A program made the position numbers and the translations under genes. The notes beneath the pieces were generated by a model, which made no database searches, was not told the origin of the DNA, and worked only from the letters and a program-made list of their open reading frames with translations. Of a DNA stretch of 64,000 nucleotides, positions 1 through 8,852 are shown one piece after another. This DNA comes from Ruminococcus sp. (GTDB lineage: Bacteria > Bacillota > Clostridia > Oscillospirales > Ruminococcaceae): contig JAFXSC010000008.1 in the NCBI GenBank assembly GCA_017525915.1, positions 81,046-145,045 on the forward strand, written 5' to 3'. The first letter of the stretch is position 1. Each line of letters begins with the position of its first letter.

Positions 1-684
1 CCTTAATGCGAGGGACAGCGGATATTTTTCAACTGAGTGTATCATTATGAGCGGCTGGAGGAAGTCGTTCATCGTCCAGAGAAAGGTGAATACAGCAACG
101 GACACAACAGCCGGTCTTATGCAGGGGAGAAGGACGTAAAACAGCGTCCTGAGAGTGCCGCAGCCGTCAATGCGTGCGGCTTCGTCGAATTCCTTCGGCA
201 CGCGCCGGAAGAACTGTATGAGCATGAACACGAACATTCCCTCCGCTGCAAAGGCTGAGGGCGCGATGAGGGGGACGTAGGTATCGAGGAGACCTGCCTT
301 GTTCCAGAGGAGATACATAGGCATGACGGTGACGACAGCCGGCATGAACATACCAGCCATGAGCATACCGAAGCAGAGCCTTTTCAGGGGGAAGTCGAAC
401 CGTGCGAAGCCGTAGGCGACAAGGACTGACGAGATGCAGGTGAGCAGCACCTTCGGGACCACTATCATGAAGGTGTTCATGAAGTAATGTCCCATAGTAT
501 AGGGGGTAACGGTCTTCCAGGCTTTGCGGTAGACGCTGAGGCCGAAGCTGTCCGGCATGAACCATACCGAGCTGAATATCTCGTCGTTTGACTTGAATGA
601 AGCACCTATGAGCCACAGCAGGGGATAGAGCATAGCCGCTGCCATGAGGGTGAGTATGATGTAGAGGGGGAGCTTTTTCGTCAT
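1..684 (-). CDS. Carbohydrate ABC transporter permease, MalG type (3' part cut by window edge)
   Basis: Inner-membrane subunit of a sugar importer. Reading leftward from an ATG at 684, an uninterrupted frame of 228 codons runs off the window at base 1. It starts MTKKLPLYIILTL with a hydrophobic first helix, and near residues 164-176 carries the EAA loop (EFDEAARIDGCG) that docks the ATPase in this family. Family members are about 270-290 residues, so only the last 45 or so are missing. The start overlaps the stop of the upstream permease as ATGA, which implies translational coupling. Two permeases and a binding protein lie together without an ATPase; in many Firmicutes one shared ATPase (MsmK/MalK) serves several such importers, so its gene is probably elsewhere. 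The substrate cannot be read from the sequence. Confidence 0.9.
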   Translation of the reverse strand, partial: MTKKLPLYIILTLMAAAMLYPLLWLIGASFKSNDEIFSSVWFMPDSFGLSVYRKAWKTVTPYTMGHYFMNTFMIVVPKVLLTCISSVLVAYGFARFDFPLKRLCFGMLMAGMFMPAVVTVMPMYLLWNKAGLLDTYVPLIAPSAFAAEGMFVFMLIQFFRRVPKEFDEAARIDGCGTLRTLFYVLLPCIRPAVVSVAVFTFLWTMNDFLQPLIMIHSVEKYPLSLALR

Positions 685-1577
685 CGTCCGTCCCTCCCTC
701 TGCGTCCGGAAACCGCGAACATTATCCCGACTATCGCCGATATCATCGCAAAGAGCACCCACGATACAGCGTTGGCATAGCCTGCATTCATATCGTAGCG
801 GAACATCTCATCGTATATCAGCATACCCACGGTATAAGTGCTTTTGAGGGGACCGCCTCCGGTCAGCATATAGGGAGCGTTGAACTCCTGCAAAGCCGCT
901 ATGGTCTGCAATATGAGGTTGACGAATATCACGCCCCTGAGCTGGGGAAGAGTTACCGAGAAGAAGGTGCGTACCCTACCGCAGCCGTCAACTTTTGCTG
1001 CATCGCAGAGGTCACGGGGGATATCCCTGAGTGCCGCGAGGAATATGACCATAGTCGAGCCGAATTCCCACAGGCGCAGGAGTATTATCACGAACAGAGC
1101 CCTGTCAGGGTCGCCGTACCAGCTTACCGGCGATGCACCCATCAGGTCGAGCAACTGGTTGACCAGTCCGCCGGAGGTGAACAGGTAGTTCCACATTATG
1201 ACGACGGCAAGGTTAGCACCGAGCACGGAGGGGATATACAGAGCAGTCCGGTAGAAGCCTATGCCCCGTATCTCAGCATTCAGCAGGAGGGCGGTCAGCA
1301 GGGAGACTGTGAGCTTCAGCGGAACGAGTATCGCCGCATATCTGAGCGTGACAGTGAGGGACTTCCGGAAGGTCCTGTCGCGGAACATCGTCCTGTAATT
1401 CTCCAGACCGACGAACTTAGCCGGGCGTATGCCGTCGTATTCCGTGAGCCCTACCGCGAACGAGCACACGAAGGGATAGAGGGTGAACAGCAGGAAGCCT
1501 GCTATGAACGGCAGTATCAGCAGCAGACCGGTATACCGGCTCACACCGACCGGATTGCCGTAAGTACGTTTCTTCAT
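681..1577 (-). CDS. Carbohydrate ABC transporter permease, MalF type
   Basis: Partner permease of the sugar importer, 298 residues, the usual length for the short MalF/UgpA-like class. The N-terminal helix (about residues 17-40) follows a short basic cytoplasmic start. The EAA loop DLCDAAKVDGCG lies near residues 189-200, followed by the expected hydrophobic helices and a basic C-terminus (GRRGRDGR). It is the middle gene of three: its start overlaps the stop of the binding-protein gene as ATGA, and its own stop overlaps the next permease start. The order binding protein, MalF-like, MalG-like is canonical for the CUT1 sugar transporters. Substrate is unknown. Confidence 0.92.
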   Translation of the reverse strand: MKKRTYGNPVGVSRYTGLLLILPFIAGFLLFTLYPFVCSFAVGLTEYDGIRPAKFVGLENYRTMFRDRTFRKSLTVTLRYAAILVPLKLTVSLLTALLLNAEIRGIGFYRTALYIPSVLGANLAVVIMWNYLFTSGGLVNQLLDLMGASPVSWYGDPDRALFVIILLRLWEFGSTMVIFLAALRDIPRDLCDAAKVDGCGRVRTFFSVTLPQLRGVIFVNLILQTIAALQEFNAPYMLTGGGPLKSTYTVGMLIYDEMFRYDMNAGYANAVSWVLFAMISAIVGIMFAVSGRRGRDGR

Positions 1578-2884
1578 TTTCTGATCTTCTCCAGATAATC
1601 TGATAAGGAGGAATAGAGCTCACTTGCCGCAGAGGGGATATCCTGAGTGCCGTAGGAGACGTTTTCGAGGGCGGTATTGCAGTATTCCCTTACCCTTGCA
1701 AGCTCGGCGTAGGGACTTACCGTAATGGTGTCAAGGCTGCCGAGGAGCTCATTGCTGTCCTGTGCAGGACCTCTGAGCATACCTTTTTCTTCAAGGCGTC
1801 CGAGGGCATAGCGCGAGGAGGGGATACCCCTTGTTGTACCGAGTATCTCCGCGCAGTCGCCGTTATTGAGGAGGAAGTCCACGAAAGCCGCAGCCTCATC
1901 CGGGTGGTCGGTATTGCGTGATACCGCGTAGAGCATCGAGGGCTTTGTCATCCAGCCGGAGGTATTTCCGCTGCCGTCGCCGAGGAAGGGACCAGCCTGC
2001 AATACACCTTCGGGAAGAACAGCTTCGTACTTGCCGACAGAGCTTCCCCATTCGAGAACACCTGCGATAGTGCCGTTTATGAACTCAGGGGACTGGTATA
2101 GTGCAGCGTTGCCGTCCTCATCGGTGCGCGTGCGTATAGTGCGGATAACACGGCTGTCCTCGAGGCGCTTGTAGAAGGTCAGCGCGTCCGTGATATCCTG
2201 TTCGGTGAAGCCGAGCTCACCGTCCATATTGATGAAAACTCTGCCTGTTTTCTGCTGGACATAGACAACTGCAAGGTACCATGCCGTGCCGCCCGACTGG
2301 ATATCAAGGTCGAGGGGATAGAGTCCCTTTTCGCTGAATGTCTCACCGAGCGCGAGAAGCTCCTCCCATGTGCAGGGATAGTCCGCACCGACCTTTTTGT
2401 AGATACCGGAATTGTAGAACAGACCGCGTCCTGTTACCGAAACGGCAACAGCATTGAGCTTGCCGCCGACCGTACCGAAGGAGAGGATATCCTCGTCCAT
2501 ACCTGAGAGGTCGAGCTGACCTGTGAGCTGCCGGAGGTCATAGAAGCCTTCGCCGTCGGGGGACATGGTGACGAGCCAGTCGTAGTTTATCTGGAGGATA
2601 TCGGGCTCACTGCCGCTGCTCATCTGAGCGGTGACCTTTTCGTTCCAGCCGTCCCAGCCGCCGTATTCGGGGGTTATGCGGATATCGGGGTGAATGCTCT
2701 CCCAGAGGGAAATGGCACTGAGGGTAGCCTCGTGGCGGTCGTCGCCTCCCCACCATGAGAAGCGGAGGGTACACGCATCGAGGGAGTTGTCCGGCGGAGT
2801 AACGGTACCCTTTGTACCGCTGCCGCAGGCAGAGAGGGTCAAGGCGCAGCACAGTCCGGCTGCTCTGAGAATATCGAGCTTCAT
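1574..2884 (-). CDS. Extracellular sugar-binding lipoprotein of ABC importer
   Basis: Solute-binding protein (family 1) that captures the sugar outside the membrane and delivers it to the two permeases. The 436-residue product starts MKLDILRAAGLCC and has a lipobox LSAC with the lipidated cysteine at residue 20, so it is predicted to be membrane-anchored. The mature part has the usual features of these proteins (RFSWWGGDDRHEATL near the start, a conserved SWWGG-like strand, about 410 residues). ATG at 2884 was chosen over an upstream in-frame ATG at 2935 because GGAGGGCGG lies just before it and the promoter -10 box sits upstream, at 2918-2923. First gene of the importer operon. Confidence 0.93.
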   Translation of the reverse strand: MKLDILRAAGLCCALTLSACGSGTKGTVTPPDNSLDACTLRFSWWGGDDRHEATLSAISLWESIHPDIRITPEYGGWDGWNEKVTAQMSSGSEPDILQINYDWLVTMSPDGEGFYDLRQLTGQLDLSGMDEDILSFGTVGGKLNAVAVSVTGRGLFYNSGIYKKVGADYPCTWEELLALGETFSEKGLYPLDLDIQSGGTAWYLAVVYVQQKTGRVFINMDGELGFTEQDITDALTFYKRLEDSRVIRTIRTRTDEDGNAALYQSPEFINGTIAGVLEWGSSVGKYEAVLPEGVLQAGPFLGDGSGNTSGWMTKPSMLYAVSRNTDHPDEAAAFVDFLLNNGDCAEILGTTRGIPSSRYALGRLEEKGMLRGPAQDSNELLGSLDTITVSPYAELARVREYCNTALENVSYGTQDIPSAASELYSSLSDYLEKIRK

Positions 2885-2917
2885 TCTCCGCCCTCCAATA
2901 AATATAATGATACATAT

Positions 2918-2946
2918 ATTATAGCCGATTATCACCGATACGTCAA
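2918..2946 (-). promoter_or_regulatory. Promoter of the sugar importer operon
   Basis: On the minus strand TTGACG (2941-2946), a 17-base spacer and TATAAT (2918-2923), placed about 35 bases before the ATG of the binding-protein gene. A vegetative sigma-A promoter by consensus. No operator palindrome was recognised next to it. Confidence 0.75.
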
Positions 2947-2962
2947 TAGTGTGCGCCTTTTA

Positions 2963-3038
2963 TGCCTTCTCAGTTATGAGCACTGTTCACTGCTCACTAA
3001 GTGAAAACATGAAAACATGAAAAGATGAAAACATGAAA
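2963..3038 (+). repeat. Left arm of 76-bp inverted repeat around lone ATPase gene
   Basis: Starts TGCCTTCTCAG, contains GAGCACTGTTCACTGCTCAC and ends in four and a half tandem copies of an octamer close to TGAAAACA. The reverse complement of 4114-4189 matches it with about five mismatches by hand alignment. Confidence 0.9.
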
Positions 3039-3152
3039 TCTTCCACCGCTGGTGTATTATTTGCGGTATTCAACGGAAAGACATTGAAAGACCTCCGTTT
3101 TCTGCCCTTTTACAGGAACACGTTCCCAAATAATCTTACGGAGGTACTGAAA

Positions 3153-4106
3153 ATGAGTGCTGTAAAAAACATCCACACAATATCCGAGGTCATGGGATGC
3201 GAGACCGAATGGCTCTGGTATCCCTACATCGCCTACGGCAAGGTGACTATCATCATGGGTGACCCCGGCGAGGGAAAAACTACCCTTGCGCTGAATATCG
3301 CCGCCGCTGTTTCTTCCGGAAAAGCCTTCTGGAAGGAGGAGGGCATTCCGGTGAGCGATGTTGTTTTCCAGACCGCAGAGGACGGTCTTTCGGATACGGT
3401 CAAACCGAGGCTTCTCGCTGCCGGTGCGGACTGTAACCGCGTTTTCTTCTACGACGACAGCGAGGATATCATCACGTTTACGGACGAAAGGATACCCGAG
3501 ATACTTTCCTTCACAGGGTGCAGACTTATGATATTTGACCCGCTGCAAGCATTTCTGGGTCAGGGAGTAGATATGCACAGGGCTAACGAGATACGTCCGG
3601 TAATGTCCCGGCTCGCTTCACTTGCCGCTGAATTCAACTGTGCGATAGTCCTTATCGGACACATGAACAAGAACATGACTGCAAAGGCGGCTTACCGTGC
3701 AGTCGGTTCCATAGACCTCACAGCAGCAGCAAGAAGCGTTCTCATAGTCGCAAGGGACAAGTCTGCGCCGGAGGTCAGGGTGATCTCACAGATAAAAAGC
3801 TCCCTTGCACCGGAGGGAAAAAACGTTGCGTTCCGGCTGTCCGAAGACAACGGTCTCAGCTATATAGGCGAATATGAGAGCGATATAGACGAGCTTCTTC
3901 TCGGTATCGGGTCAGCTCCCACCAAGCGTGACCTTGCGAAGGAGTTCCTCATGTCCGAGCTCGGGAACGGTCAGCCGAAGCTTGCAAAGCTTATTACGGA
4001 TAAGGCTGCCGCACTGGATATCAGCAGCAGTTCTTTAAGCCGTGCGAAGTCTCAGCTCGGAGTGAAGTCATTCAAGAAGGATAATGTGTGGTTCGTGCAG
4101 ATATGA
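3153..4106 (+). CDS. RecA/RepA-like AAA_25 ATPase with C-terminal winged helix
   Basis: A 317-residue ATPase of the AAA_25 / RepA-helicase-like branch of the RecA fold. Walker A GDPGEGKT is at residues 36-43 and Walker B LMIFD near 125-129; a further conserved segment IVLIGHMNK follows. The last 55 residues look like a winged-helix DNA-binding end (SSSLSRAKSQLGV), an arrangement common in phage, plasmid and integrated-element proteins. Family members unwind or remodel DNA at replication or recombination sites; the exact role here is unknown. ATG at 3153 is preferred because ACGGAGGT lies nine bases upstream; an in-frame ATG at 3033 would start inside the left repeat arm. It stands alone, with no partner primase or recombinase, and is enclosed by an inverted repeat. 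Confidence 0.8.
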   Translation: MSAVKNIHTISEVMGCETEWLWYPYIAYGKVTIIMGDPGEGKTTLALNIAAAVSSGKAFWKEEGIPVSDVVFQTAEDGLSDTVKPRLLAAGADCNRVFFYDDSEDIITFTDERIPEILSFTGCRLMIFDPLQAFLGQGVDMHRANEIRPVMSRLASLAAEFNCAIVLIGHMNKNMTAKAAYRAVGSIDLTAAARSVLIVARDKSAPEVRVISQIKSSLAPEGKNVAFRLSEDNGLSYIGEYESDIDELLLGIGSAPTKRDLAKEFLMSELGNGQPKLAKLITDKAAALDISSSSLSRAKSQLGVKSFKKDNVWFVQI

Positions 4107-4113
4107 GCCGGGT

Positions 4114-4189
4114 TTTCAAGTTTTCAAGTTTTCATGTTTTCATGTTTTCACTTAGTGAGCAGTGAACAGTGCTCTGAACTGAGAAGGCA
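4114..4189 (-). repeat. Right arm of 76-bp inverted repeat around lone ATPase gene
   Basis: Inverted copy of 2963-3038. The inner end is again built of octamers (TTTTCAAG, TTTTCATG) and the outer end reads CTGAGAAGGCA on the plus strand. It begins eight bases after the ATPase stop codon. Confidence 0.9.
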
Positions 4190-4192
4190 GAA

Positions 4193-4219
4193 AGCAAAAA
4201 GGGCGCCCAGATGGCGCCC
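4193..4219 (-). terminator. Rho-independent terminator of dgt-dnaG-rpoD operon
   Basis: On the minus strand a GGGCGCC / GGCGCCC stem with a five-base loop is followed by TTTTT, 18 bases after the rpoD stop. Confidence 0.85.
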
Positions 4220-4236
4220 CTGCTTATGTCATTATA

Positions 4237-5319
4237 TCAGTCGAGGAAGTCCTTGACCTTCTTGCTTCTGCTCGGGTGACGGAGCTTTCTCAGAGCCTTC
4301 GCCTCTATCTGGCGTATACGCTCACGGGTAACGTCAAAGCGCTGTCCTACCTCCTCAAGCGTTCTGGACTTGCCGTCCTCAAGACCGAAGCGGAGCTTCA
4401 GTACCTTTGCTTCACGCTCGGTAAGAGTTGAAAGCACCTCGTTGAGCTGCTCCTTCAGGAGAGTATGCGAAGCTGCTTCAGCAGGCGCAGGAGCATCGTC
4501 ATCGGGAATGAAATCGCCGAGGTGACTGTCCTCCTCCTCACCGATAGGAGTTTCGAGGGACACAGGGTCCTGAGCGACACGCATTATCTCGCGCACCTTA
4601 TCCTCCGGCATATTGAGCTTTTCTGCGATCTCCTCCGGGCTCGGGTCGTGACCGTTCTCGTGGAGGAGCTGGCTCGATACCTTCTTGACCTTGGTGATAG
4701 TCTCGACCATGTGGACAGGGATACGGATAGTTCTTGCCTGATCGGCGATAGCACGGGTTATAGCCTGTCTTATCCACCATGTGGCGTAGGTGGAGAACTT
4801 GAAGCCCTTGGTGTAGTCGAACTTCTCAACTGCCTTGATAAGACCGAGGTTTCCCTCCTGGATGAGGTCGAGGAACTGCATACCCCTTCCGACGTACTTC
4901 TTTGCGATAGACACAACAAGACGGAGGTTGGCTTCGGAGAGACGCTTCTTCGCGTAGGGGTCGCCCTTAGCCATTCTCTGGGCAAGCTCTATCTCCTCCT
5001 CGGTGGTGAGAAGCGGCACTCTTCCTATTTCCTTGAGGTATATCTTGACCGGGTCGTCGATAGCGATACCCTCGGTAGAGAGAGCCATTTCGAGGTCATC
5101 GGTGAGGTTGGAGTCCATGCCTATCTTGAGGTCGGCATCAATGTTCATATCCTCGACTATCTCGATATTGAGGTTCTCGCAGTCGTCATAGAAGGTATTT
5201 ATCTGGTCTACGTCAAAGTCGAGCTGTTCGAGGGCATCGGTTATCTCCTTTGTGGTGAGTTTTCCGCTTGCCTTTCCATGCTCCATGAGCGCGTCTATGG
5301 TATTTCTCCTGTTTTCCAT
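4237..5319 (-). CDS. rpoD: Primary RNA polymerase sigma factor RpoD/SigA
   Basis: Housekeeping sigma factor that directs RNA polymerase to TTGACA/TATAAT promoters, the type seen throughout this window. The 360 residues show, in order, an acidic region 1.1, region 1.2 ([17 protein letters not shown]), region 2 with the RpoD box ([20 protein letters not shown]-like, here [12 protein letters not shown]) and the aromatic melting segment ([13 protein letters not shown]), region 3, and region 4 with its helix-turn-helix ([17 protein letters not shown]). The length is that of Firmicutes SigA. The gene is last in dgt-dnaG-rpoD, 14 bases after dnaG, and is followed by a strong terminator. Confidence 0.97.
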   Translation of the reverse strand: MENRRNTIDALMEHGKASGKLTTKEITDALEQLDFDVDQINTFYDDCENLNIEIVEDMNIDADLKIGMDSNLTDDLEMALSTEGIAIDDPVKIYLKEIGRVPLLTTEEEIELAQRMAKGDPYAKKRLSEANLRLVVSIAKKYVGRGMQFLDLIQEGNLGLIKAVEKFDYTKGFKFSTYATWWIRQAITRAIADQARTIRIPVHMVETITKVKKVSSQLLHENGHDPSPEEIAEKLNMPEDKVREIMRVAQDPVSLETPIGEEEDSHLGDFIPDDDAPAPAEAASHTLLKEQLNEVLSTLTEREAKVLKLRFGLEDGKSRTLEEVGQRFDVTRERIRQIEAKALRKLRHPSRSKKVKDFLD

Positions 5320-5333
5320 GCTATATCCTCCTG

Positions 5334-7073
5334 TTATTTTTTCTTTGAATCGAAAAGCTTTTTCAGGTCGTCGTCTGATATACCGTCGGTACTTGCCGGG
5401 GTATGTTTCCTGAGCACAGCAGCGCAGTCGCTGAAATACTCGCGTGTTACCGGGTGGTCGCGGAATTTCGCGGTGATACCGGTTATCCTTCCGGTCTCCT
5501 CGAGGGTGAACTCATCTGAGAGCATAGAGACCGAGAAGTTCTCATGCCTTTCCACAGCACCGAGAACGGCATGATATACCCTTTTGTTGAACGGTGTAAC
5601 GAAAGTGTCCGGCGGTGCTTCCGCCGCGATATCGGCGTATTCGCCGGGGTTTCTGATGAGGTAGCTGATGATGGCTTCCTCCGCCTTTGCCTCGCGCGGA
5701 GACTTGTCCGCTTCCGGGTTGAGCTGGTCGTGCTTTACAGCCGAGAGCTGGATATTCTTCCATTCACGCTTTTTCCCGGAGCGCTCGTTCCTGCGGAGCA
5801 GTCCGTCTATGTGCGTTTTGAGCACCTGAACGGGTATATCGCATTTCCTGGCTGTACGGGAAATATAGACCTCTCTTTCGAGGGGAGACTCTATCCCGGC
5901 GAGCACCTTTGAGGTACGTCTCAGCAGCTCGACCTTGCCGGCTTCACTGGACATATCTATGCCGACCTCGCACTTGTCGAGCATGAAGTCGGTAGCGTCC
6001 GCCGAGCCCTCTATGAGCAGCCGGAAGCTCTCAGCGCCGAATTTCTTTATGTATTCGTCGGGGTCCTTTGCCCCCTCCATACGCAGCACCCTTGTCCGGA
6101 TACCGACGTCGGAGAAGTGGTTTATAGCCTTCTGGGCAGCCTTCTGACCTGCACCGTCACTGTCGTAGGCAATGACGACCTCCTCGGCATAGTGGCTTAT
6201 GAGCCTTGCCTGATCGGGGGTAATGGCGGTACCGAGCGTGGCTACAACGTTCTCGAAGCCTGCCTGATTGACGGCAATGACGTCCATATACCCCTCGCAG
6301 AGGATAATGCGCTTTGTTTCGGCATTCTTGGCGAAGTTCATCGAGAAGAGGTTCGAGCCCTTGTCAAAGACCGGAGTTGCGCTTGTGTTGAGGTATTTGG
6401 GCTTTGAATCGTCGAGCACTCTGCCGCCGAAGCCGATGATATTTCCCCTGAGGTCGATGATAGGGAACATGACGCGCTTCCGGAACATATCATAGCTTTT
6501 GCCGGTCTTCTGGGAGCGTCCGCCGAGCCATGCGTCGATTATCTCGTCGTCGGTATAGCCCTTTGAGCGCAGAAGGTCGCTTAGGTCGTGCCATGAGTCC
6601 GGCGCATAGCCGAGCCCGTATTTCTTTATAACGGCAGGGGACAGCTTTCTGTCGTAGAAGTATTTCAGTCCGGACTTGTCCTGTCCCTTGACGAGGTTGG
6701 TGTAGAAGTAGTTGGCAGCGATGCGGTTCATTTCATAGATGCGCGTCTTTCGCTGTGCAAGGCGGGAGTCCGCCGAGTTGTAGGCAGGCACCTCCATACC
6801 CGAACGCTGGGCGAGAAGCTTCACCGCCTCCTTGAAGTCGAGGTTCTCGATCTTCATTATAAAGGTTATGACATCTCCGCCTGTTCCGCAGCCGAAGCAG
6901 TAGAAGTTCTGAGTGTCGGTGAATACGGTGCAGGAAGGCGTTTTTTCCGAATGGAAGGGACAGGAGCAGACGTAGTTCCTGCCGCGCCTTATCAGCTGGA
7001 CGTATCCGCCCATGACAGATTCTATCGTGTTGGCATTTCTCAGACGGTAGAGGAATTCATCGTTCCGGGGCAT
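5334..7073 (-). CDS. dnaG: DNA primase DnaG
   Basis: Synthesises RNA primers for chromosomal replication and works with the DnaB helicase. The 579-residue protein has the N-terminal CHC2 zinc finger (CSCPFH, then CFGC), the conserved RNA polymerase basic region, a TOPRIM fold with [11 protein letters not shown] and the DSDGAGQKA metal-binding strand, and a shorter C-terminal helicase-binding region. The length fits Firmicutes DnaG. Start [12 protein letters not shown] is the standard start. It lies between dgt (9 bases upstream) and rpoD (14 bases downstream), the classic macromolecular synthesis operon extended by dgt. Confidence 0.97.
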   Translation of the reverse strand: MPRNDEFLYRLRNANTIESVMGGYVQLIRRGRNYVCSCPFHSEKTPSCTVFTDTQNFYCFGCGTGGDVITFIMKIENLDFKEAVKLLAQRSGMEVPAYNSADSRLAQRKTRIYEMNRIAANYFYTNLVKGQDKSGLKYFYDRKLSPAVIKKYGLGYAPDSWHDLSDLLRSKGYTDDEIIDAWLGGRSQKTGKSYDMFRKRVMFPIIDLRGNIIGFGGRVLDDSKPKYLNTSATPVFDKGSNLFSMNFAKNAETKRIILCEGYMDVIAVNQAGFENVVATLGTAITPDQARLISHYAEEVVIAYDSDGAGQKAAQKAINHFSDVGIRTRVLRMEGAKDPDEYIKKFGAESFRLLIEGSADATDFMLDKCEVGIDMSSEAGKVELLRRTSKVLAGIESPLEREVYISRTARKCDIPVQVLKTHIDGLLRRNERSGKKREWKNIQLSAVKHDQLNPEADKSPREAKAEEAIISYLIRNPGEYADIAAEAPPDTFVTPFNKRVYHAVLGAVERHENFSVSMLSDEFTLEETGRITGITAKFRDHPVTREYFSDCAAVLRKHTPASTDGISDDDLKKLFDSKKK

Positions 7074-7082
7074 AGCGTCACC

Positions 7083-8078
7083 TTATTTCCAGAATTTCGG
7101 GACGAAAAGCTCGGTATACAGGTCAACTGCGTACTCATCGCTCATGCCGGAAATATAGTCGCATACAGCCCTGTCGGCGTCGGATTCGCGCATTATCGCG
7201 CGGTATTCCCCGGGGAGCTTTGAGGTGTTCTCGATGAAGTAGGCGTAAAGCTTCCTTACGAGCAGGACAGCCTTGTCCTCCTCCTGCTTTGCGGCAGGGT
7301 TGGTGTATACCTTGTCGAACATGAACTGTCTGAGGTCATCGTGAGCCTTGCGGACAGCCGGTGAGAAGTCTATGTCGTAAGCGCCGTGCTCAATGACCGA
7401 AGCGATGAGCGTGGTTATGCGCTTTGTCTTGGTATTGCCGAGTGTTATCACGCAGTCGCGGGGAAGGTCTTCCGGACGGAGTATGCCTGCGCGGATAGAG
7501 TCCTCGATGTCGTGGTTGATATAGGCTATCGTGTCGGCGAGCCGGACGATATTGCCCTCCTTGGTATCGGCGACCATGTTTGTATGGCACTCGATGCCGT
7601 TGCGTACAGCGTAGGTGAGGTTGAGACCTTCGCCCTTCTTTTCGAGCTTTTCAACAACTCTGACGCTCTGGAGGTAGTGCCTGAAGCCGTGGGGACAGAT
7701 CTCGTTGAGTACCTTTTCGCCGCAGTGTCCGAAGGGGGAATGCCCGAGGTCATGTCCGAGGGCGATAGCTTCAGTGAGGTCCTCGTTCATTCGCATACCT
7801 CTTGCGATAGTACGCGCAATCTGGGCGACTTCAAGTGTATGGGTGAGCCTTGTGCGGTAGTGGTCTCCGACCGGGGAGAGAAAGACCTGAGTTTTACGCT
7901 TCAGCCTTCGGAAGGAATTGCAGTGGAGGATACGGTCACGGTCACGCTGGAACTCGGTCCGGTAGGGACACTTTTCCTCCTGCCTTTCGCGGTGAGTGGC
8001 TTTTTCGTCAACGCTTGTGCAGGCGTACTGGCTGAGTATGCCGCTCTCGATAGTCTCGGTCTGTTCGCGTACTGTCAT
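7083..8078 (-). CDS. dgt: dGTP triphosphohydrolase (dNTPase)
   Basis: HD-superfamily enzyme releasing tripolyphosphate from dGTP or other dNTPs, thereby adjusting precursor pools for replication. Visible motifs are RRLKRKTQVF near the N-terminus, RLTHTLEVAQIAR (first HD-domain histidine), the metal-binding pair GHDLGHSPFGH and a later DIAYINHDIED-like segment. ATG at 8078 gives 331 residues and is preceded by AAGGAGGGG; an upstream in-frame ATG at 8144 is not. First gene of the operon with dnaG and rpoD, a placement typical of Firmicutes that ties dNTP control to primer synthesis. The region upstream holds a duplicated 10-bp site. Confidence 0.94.
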   Translation of the reverse strand: MTVREQTETIESGILSQYACTSVDEKATHRERQEEKCPYRTEFQRDRDRILHCNSFRRLKRKTQVFLSPVGDHYRTRLTHTLEVAQIARTIARGMRMNEDLTEAIALGHDLGHSPFGHCGEKVLNEICPHGFRHYLQSVRVVEKLEKKGEGLNLTYAVRNGIECHTNMVADTKEGNIVRLADTIAYINHDIEDSIRAGILRPEDLPRDCVITLGNTKTKRITTLIASVIEHGAYDIDFSPAVRKAHDDLRQFMFDKVYTNPAAKQEEDKAVLLVRKLYAYFIENTSKLPGEYRAIMRESDADRAVCDYISGMSDEYAVDLYTELFVPKFWK

Positions 8079-8102
8079 GATATCCCCTCCTTGAACGGCT
8101 GC

Positions 8103-8144
8103 CGTGATCGCAGCCTCTATATACTTATACTCGCGTGATCGCAA
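8103..8144 (-). promoter_or_regulatory. dgt-dnaG-rpoD promoter with duplicated 10-bp operator-like site
   Basis: Minus-strand TTGCGA (8139-8144), a 17-base spacer and TATAGA (8116-8121) make a plausible promoter. The decamer CGTGATCGCA occurs twice in the same orientation, at 8103-8112 and 8134-8143, 31 bp apart (about three helical turns). One copy overlaps the -35 box and the other the expected transcript start, as repressor sites often do. The binding protein is unknown. Confidence 0.55.
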
Positions 8145-8180
8145 AAACCCTCTTTTTCAGTTCTCCATTCTCACCGAAAG

Positions 8181-8807
8181 CTACCGCACTGAGAAGTTCC
8201 CGTGCATCTCGCCGCGGTCCTCGATGCGGACGGCACCGTTCGTGGCCTCTGTCAGCTCATCGGCAAGAGCCTGACACTTATCGGAGGTCACAAGTATCTC
8301 CAGCGAGATATCGCTCCCGAAATCGGAGCTGAGCGTTACCGCACCGTAATTCGGCAGGATGTATGCTATCTTGCCGTAGAGCCCGTAGTCTGTGGTTATC
8401 CAGAGCTTGTGGCACAGCCGCATATCCTTTATCTCGGCAGCATCGCAGGCGATAGAAGCCGCGTGGGAGTAAGCCCTCACCAGACCGCCGCCCCCGAGAA
8501 GTATCCCTCCGAAGTATCTCGTCACCACCACGCAAACGTCCGTCAGTCCGCGCTTTGCGATAACGTCAAGCACCGGAGCACCGGCAGTACCCTGCGGCTC
8601 ACCGTCGTCGGAATAGCGTGAGATATTGTCCTTCCGGAGGATATAGGCGTAGACATTGTGCTTCGCCTTTCTGTGCTGAGCCTTTATTGAATTGATGAAG
8701 GCAACAGCCTCGTCATTGGTCGTGACCGGCGAAATATAGCCGATGAACTCCGAGCGCTTCTCGATGAACGAAGCCTGCGCCGGAGCCGAAACAGTTAAAT
8801 AATCCAT
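8181..8807 (-). CDS. yigZ: YigZ / IMPACT family protein
   Basis: A 208-residue member of the conserved YigZ/UPF0029 family. The N-terminal IMPACT domain is recognisable by EKRSEFIGYISPV, DDGEPQGTAGAPVLD and VVVTRYFGGILLGGGGLVRAY; the C-terminal half is the smaller DUF1949-type ferredoxin-like domain. Bacterial members are intracellular; their biochemical role is not settled, and links to translation control come from eukaryotic IMPACT. It stands alone between the L31 gene and the dgt promoter. Confidence 0.93.
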   Translation of the reverse strand: MDYLTVSAPAQASFIEKRSEFIGYISPVTTNDEAVAFINSIKAQHRKAKHNVYAYILRKDNISRYSDDGEPQGTAGAPVLDVIAKRGLTDVCVVVTRYFGGILLGGGGLVRAYSHAASIACDAAEIKDMRLCHKLWITTDYGLYGKIAYILPNYGAVTLSSDFGSDISLEILVTSDKCQALADELTEATNGAVRIEDRGEMHGNFSVR

Positions 8808-8820
8808 AGCAATATTATAC

Positions 8821-8846
8821 GCAAAAAGCCGGTCTTAGACCGGCTG
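8821..8846 (-). terminator. Terminator of L31 gene
   Basis: AGCCGGTC stem, three-base loop, then TTTTTGC on the minus strand, directly after the rpmE stop codon. Confidence 0.85.
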
Positions 8847-8852
8847 AATGAC

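Larger units (their letters stand above)
2963..4189 (+). mobile_element. Candidate single-gene element bounded by long inverted repeats
   Basis: The 1227-bp unit consists of a 76-bp left arm, a leader of about 115 bp, one RecA-fold ATPase gene and a 76-bp right arm in inverted orientation. It is inserted between an importer operon and the rpoD terminator, where no related function is expected. No transposase, integrase or target-site duplication was recognised, so calling it mobile is inference from structure. It could also be the remnant of a plasmid or phage replication region, or two unrelated copies of a dispersed repeat. Confidence 0.45.

Noticed and set aside
2607-2924. Frames on both strands within the binding-protein gene region
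   Set aside because: Out-of-frame shadows of the lipoprotein gene; none has a signal peptide or ribosome site of its own.
4465-5574. Long open frame (369 codons) on the plus strand opposite rpoD and dnaG
   Set aside because: It is the antisense shadow of two strongly supported genes; no ribosome site and no protein-like motif pattern.
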